Positions 61,306 through 64,000 of a stretch of DNA of 64,000 nucleotides are shown here, one piece after another. The stretch is from assembly GCA_040269895.1 (NCBI GenBank), contig CP158568.1, forward strand, positions 310,001 to 374,000. Reading direction: 5' to 3'. This stretch comes from Ancalomicrobiaceae bacterium S20. Its GTDB lineage: Bacteria > Pseudomonadota > Alphaproteobacteria > Rhizobiales > Ancalomicrobiaceae. The position numbers and the translations under genes were made by a program. The notes below the pieces were generated by a model that worked only from the letters and a program-made list of their open reading frames with translations, did not search any database and was not told the DNA's origin. The first letter of the stretch is position 1. Each line of letters opens with the position of its first letter.

Positions 61306-61320
61306 GGCTAACGACGTGTA

Positions 61321-61343
61321 CGCCGGTCGGGCTCCGACCGGCG
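61321..61343. terminator. Terminator hairpin between convergent genes
   Basis: A 10-bp perfect stem (CGCCGGTCGG / CCGACCGGCG) with a 3-nt loop, between the quinone reductase stop and the small secreted gene's stop. Confidence 0.6.
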
Positions 61344-61375
61344 ACGGTGTTCGGGGCGGGCCTTGTCAACCGCGC

Positions 61376-61771
61376 TCAGGGGAAGCAGCGCATCTCCGCT
61401 TCGGCCTGGGCGCGGCGGAGGTCGGCGACCATGTCGTCGAACATCGGCGTCGAGCGGAAGGTGTTGGCGGTCTGGCCGACGCCCTGGCGCATCATCAGGA
61501 TGGTCTGCGCCCTTTCGTACTTCTCGTAAGGCAGGATCGAGGCGACCACGTCGACCGAGCACGAACAGCGCGAGAGCGCGTCGCGGGTCTCGCCGTTGAC
61601 GGCCATGCAGCCGAACACATAGTCGGCGCGAACGTCGGTCGGATAGTCGTTGGCGCTCGCCGCGCCGCCGGCCGCCCCTTGCGCGAAGGCCGCACCGGCG
61701 GTCGCCGCCGTGAGACCGGCACCGAGGGCGAGGAGGCGCAGCGAGCGGATCATACGATCGGAAACGCGCAT
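61376..61771 (-). CDS. Small secreted protein of unknown function, four cysteines
   Basis: A 131-residue protein with a signal peptide (LRLLALGAGLTAATAGAAFA, cut before QGAAGG). The mature part has Cys in FGCMAVNG, two in SRCSCSVD and one in MRCFP, so two disulfides are possible. I do not recognise the family. It overlaps nothing but starts 1 bp after the preceding minus-strand gene and ends the run pqqD-pqqE-unknown-unknown. A link to PQQ or methanol oxidation is inferred only from position. GGAG at 7 nt supports ATG 61771. Confidence 0.75.
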   Translation of the reverse strand: MRVSDRMIRSLRLLALGAGLTAATAGAAFAQGAAGGAASANDYPTDVRADYVFGCMAVNGETRDALSRCSCSVDVVASILPYEKYERAQTILMMRQGVGQTANTFRSTPMFDDMVADLRRAQAEAEMRCFP

Positions 61772-61772
61772 C

Positions 61773-62555
61773 TCAGTTCTCCGCATACTTCAGCTCTTCG
61801 AGCAGCACGGGCTTGGCGTCCGGCTTCGAGGTGTCCGGCGTGTCGATCTTGATCGAATAGATCGAGCCCGGCACCGCGTCCGAGATCACGAATGTGTAGG
61901 TCGTGTTCAGGAACGGGCCGAGTCGGTCGCGATTGTCGCGATCGTCGGCGAAGGGTTTGATCAGGATCTGGGTCGCGTCGACGTCCTTGCCGGCGAGCTT
62001 GATCTTGATCGGGGTGATCGTCGGGTTCTCGCGCATGGCCTTGCGCATCGCGTTCTTCAAATAGCGCGGGTTGGCGTGCAGCAGCTTCGACAGGTTGCCG
62101 ACGTCGAACTCGAGCGTGAGGATCGCGATCGGGTTGAACGACACGTCGTCGAACGGGCCGGCGGGGCGGTGGTTCTCGCCCTTGAACAGCGTGACGATAA
62201 CGTTGCGATTGTCCGGGGTCGAGCCGGGCTCGAGCCTGAAGTCGATCTCGTCGGAGAAGGACGGCATCAGCTTGGCCGGATCTGCGGCCTCGCGCCGGAA
62301 CGTGTAGCGGATCTTCGCGTCGGGCGCGGTGTTCTTGAAGTGCTTGGCTTCGAACAGCAATTCGCCGACGTCGGCCTGCGCGGACGCCGGGCTGGCCGCA
62401 GCCGGCGTGGCGGGCGCCGTGGTCGTCTGGGCAAGAACGGCCTGGGCGAGAACGGTCTGGGCACGAACGGTCTGGGCGAGGGCCGGAACGACGAGCGAGG
62501 CGGCCGACAGCGAGCCGGCGACCGCCGCTGCTACGAGCGGGACCATGAGACGCAA
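61773..62555 (-). CDS. Secreted protein of unknown function, downstream of pqqE
   Basis: A 260-residue exported protein: signal peptide (PLVAAAVAGSLSAASLVVPALA) then a repeated Ala-Gln-Thr-Val segment made by a 15-bp tandem repeat, and a soluble domain (VGELLFEAKHFKNT; YTFRREAADP; LTLEFDVGNLSKLL). Start is TTG 62555, with GGGAGG 8 nt upstream. The family is unknown to me. It lies 83 bp after pqqE on the same strand, and is followed after 1 bp by another secreted protein. Confidence 0.78.
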   Translation of the reverse strand: MRLMVPLVAAAVAGSLSAASLVVPALAQTVRAQTVLAQAVLAQTTTAPATPAAASPASAQADVGELLFEAKHFKNTAPDAKIRYTFRREAADPAKLMPSFSDEIDFRLEPGSTPDNRNVIVTLFKGENHRPAGPFDDVSFNPIAILTLEFDVGNLSKLLHANPRYLKNAMRKAMRENPTITPIKIKLAGKDVDATQILIKPFADDRDNRDRLGPFLNTTYTFVISDAVPGSIYSIKIDTPDTSKPDAKPVLLEELKYAEN

Positions 62556-62638
62556 CGCGATTTCCTCCCGACCGGCTTCTTATTGGCTGTCTTTTCCCCG
62601 TCCCGGAGCCGGTCGTCTCCAGGGCGCGCGCGACCGGC

Positions 62639-63775
62639 TCATTCGGCCGGTTCGCGTACCGTAGCGCCCATCTCGCGATATCGATAGGGCGGCGGTGTGG
62701 CAGTGACCGATTCCGCCTCGGCCAGGGCCACCATCCGGTCGTGATGCGGCGATTTGTGGCAGGCCGGATCGGTCGCGCCGGCATCGGCCGCCATGGCCAG
62801 CGCCTGGCAGCGGCAGCCGCCCCAATCGATCTCGCGCCGGTCGCAGCTCTTGCACAGGTCCGGCATCCAGTCGGTGCCGCGATAGGCGTTGAAGGCCGGG
62901 CTCCGATACCAGATGTCGCCGAGGCTGTGATCCTTGACGTTCCAGAACTCGAGGTTCGGGATCGTCTCGGCCGCATGGCAGGGCAGAACCTTGCCCGACG
63001 GCGTCACGTTGAGCGAGCGCCGGCCCCAGCCGCCGGTGCAGGGCTTCGGGTATTTCGCATAGTAGTCCGGGATCACCATGTCGATGACCAGCACGCCTTC
63101 GAGACGCTTGCGCGCGTCCTCGACGATGGCGATCGCGGCATCGACCTCCGGCTTTGCCGGCATCAAGGCGGCGCGGTTGGCGTAGGCCCAGCCGTAATAC
63201 TGGGTGTGTGCCACCTCGAGCCGCTTGGCGCCCATCTCGACCGAGAGCTCGATCAGCCGCGCGACCTGATGGATGTTGGCGCGGTGGATCACCGCATTGA
63301 TGGTCAGCGGCATGCCGGTCGCCGCGACCAGCCGGGCGACCTCCATCTTGCGTGCGAAGGCGCCGCGATAGCCGGCGACCTTGTCGTTGGTGTCGACATC
63401 GGCACCCTGCAGCGACAGCTGCACGTGGTCGAGGCCGGCGTCGGCGAGTTCGTTGACGAGCTTCTCCGTCACGCCCACGCCCGAGGTGATCAGGTTCGAG
63501 TAGAGGCCGATGTCGGCGCAGTGGCGGGTCAGCTCGACGATGTCGCGGCGCGCCGTCGGCTCGCCGCCCGAGAGATGGGTCTGCAGGCAGCCGAGCGCGG
63601 TCGCCTCGGAGAGCACGCGCTTCCAGGTCTCGGTATCGAGCTCGACGGAGCGGCGGTCGAGCTCCATCGGGTTCGAGCAATAGGGACACTTGAGCGGGCA
63701 GCGATGCGTCAACTCGGCCAGGATGCCGAGCGGCGCGGGCGCGGGGACGATCGGCGGCGGCGTGATCGCGTTCAT
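62639..63775 (-). CDS. pqqE: PQQ biosynthesis radical SAM enzyme PqqE
   Basis: A 378-residue radical SAM enzyme that joins Glu and Tyr of the PqqA peptide in PQQ synthesis. The cluster motif is Cys26-x3-Cys30-x2-Cys33 ([10 protein letters not shown]). A C-terminal SPASM-type cysteine set is visible ([18 protein letters not shown], and an earlier CHAAETIPN). ATG 63775 has GAGG upstream; ATG 63826 is possible. PqqD lies just upstream on the same strand, so they belong to the pqq operon. Confidence 0.96.
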   Translation of the reverse strand: MNAITPPPIVPAPAPLGILAELTHRCPLKCPYCSNPMELDRRSVELDTETWKRVLSEATALGCLQTHLSGGEPTARRDIVELTRHCADIGLYSNLITSGVGVTEKLVNELADAGLDHVQLSLQGADVDTNDKVAGYRGAFARKMEVARLVAATGMPLTINAVIHRANIHQVARLIELSVEMGAKRLEVAHTQYYGWAYANRAALMPAKPEVDAAIAIVEDARKRLEGVLVIDMVIPDYYAKYPKPCTGGWGRRSLNVTPSGKVLPCHAAETIPNLEFWNVKDHSLGDIWYRSPAFNAYRGTDWMPDLCKSCDRREIDWGGCRCQALAMAADAGATDPACHKSPHHDRMVALAEAESVTATPPPYRYREMGATVREPAE

Positions 63776-63845
63776 GGCATCCTCTTCAGGGTTGGCGGCC
63801 GGGCTTGGAGGGGCGGCGCCGGTCATCGGCCGGCGCGGGCGCGCC

Positions 63846-64000
63846 TCAGGGCTCCAGCACGCGCTTGGCGACGAGATCCTTCAGCATCTCGGCGATGTCG
63901 GCGGCGATGGTGTTCGGATCCTCGGCGTATTTCTCGGCGACCGCGCCGACGATCTGCGCGAAGTCGCGACTGCCGTCACAGAGCTTCAGGATCTCGGCCG
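63846..64000 (-). CDS. pqqD: PQQ peptide chaperone PqqD (C-terminal part, cut by window edge)
   Basis: The last 50 or so codons are visible: [19 protein letters not shown], then [20 protein letters not shown] and TGA at 63846. This is the C-terminal half of PqqD, which binds PqqA and presents it to PqqE. It ends about 70 bp before the pqqE start. The N-terminus, with pqqA, pqqB and pqqC, lies beyond the window. Confidence 0.93.
   Translation of the reverse strand, partial: AEILKLCDGSRDFAQIVGAVAEKYAEDPNTIAADIAEMLKDLVAKRVLEP

Overview
The window is GC-rich alphaproteobacterial DNA, most likely from a free-living, flagellated, facultatively methylotrophic member of the Rhizobiales (Hyphomicrobiales). 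The evidence is the cell-cycle regulator CtrA with its small inhibitor SciP, a Caulobacter/rhizobial-type fliF-fliG-fliH-fliN-flbD flagellar operon, DUF1127 and DUF6496 small proteins, and a lanthanide-type XoxF methanol dehydrogenase locus leading into the pqq genes. I cannot name the species. No rRNA, CRISPR array, transposase or prophage was seen; one tRNA (anticodon CAU) is present.

Layout. 1-4 kb: the end of a PAS-domain regulator, then trans-4-hydroxyproline catabolism (DapA-family deaminase and Cys/Cys hydroxyproline epimerase), a metalloprotease-like protein and an AraC/GyrI-like regulator. 4-9.5 kb: LysR and DUF1127 genes, ctrA with a GANTC-rich upstream region, fliI-fliJ, and a Cys/Thr proline-racemase homologue predicted to be trans-3-hydroxyproline dehydratase. 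9.6-12.5 kb: acetyltransferase, a frameshifted MipA-like outer-membrane protein and a low-GC, frameshifted unknown gene. 12.7-27 kb: flhA, a lipase and an AraC gene, a LysE exporter, the fliF-G-H-N-flbD operon, sciP, flgD and fliK. 27-36.8 kb: mnmA, a PmtA-like methyltransferase, tRNA-Met, a chemoreceptor, metY, rpsU and an HxlR-controlled oxidoreductase pair. 36.9-41 kb: molybdate uptake modBC, modA and modE arranged around a palindromic operator, plus an orphan ModC-type TOBE fragment. 41-47.5 kb: cyclopropane fatty acid synthase, MltB-type transglycosylase, a RelE/XRE toxin-antitoxin pair and succinate-semialdehyde dehydrogenase. 47.9-64 kb: an ABC transporter, a zinc metallohydrolase, xoxF-xoxG-xoxJ, a CXXCW-family protein, folP-folB-folK, a SoxYZ-like carrier, a LysR/quinone oxidoreductase pair, two uncharacterised secreted proteins, pqqE and the end of pqqD.

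How the genes fit together. CtrA-box-like sequences (TTAA-N7-TTAA, perfect or with one mismatch) lie upstream of fliI, flhA, fliF, sciP and the chemoreceptor. With ctrA, sciP and flbD in the window, this looks like most of a cell-cycle-controlled flagellar cascade. In the last 16 kb, PqqE and PqqD make PQQ; XoxF uses it with a lanthanide to oxidise methanol and passes electrons to the cytochrome XoxG. XoxJ, the metallohydrolase, the SoxYZ-like carrier and the CXXCW protein are the accessory set that usually accompanies quinoprotein dehydrogenases.

Caution. At least five genes (mipA-like, the low-GC unknown, modA, the ABC permease and folP) are interrupted by one apparent +1 or -1 shift, and the CXXCW gene probably has a sixth. 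Four of the six can be repaired by changing one homopolymer run by one base. This pattern suggests uncorrected sequencing error more than real gene decay.
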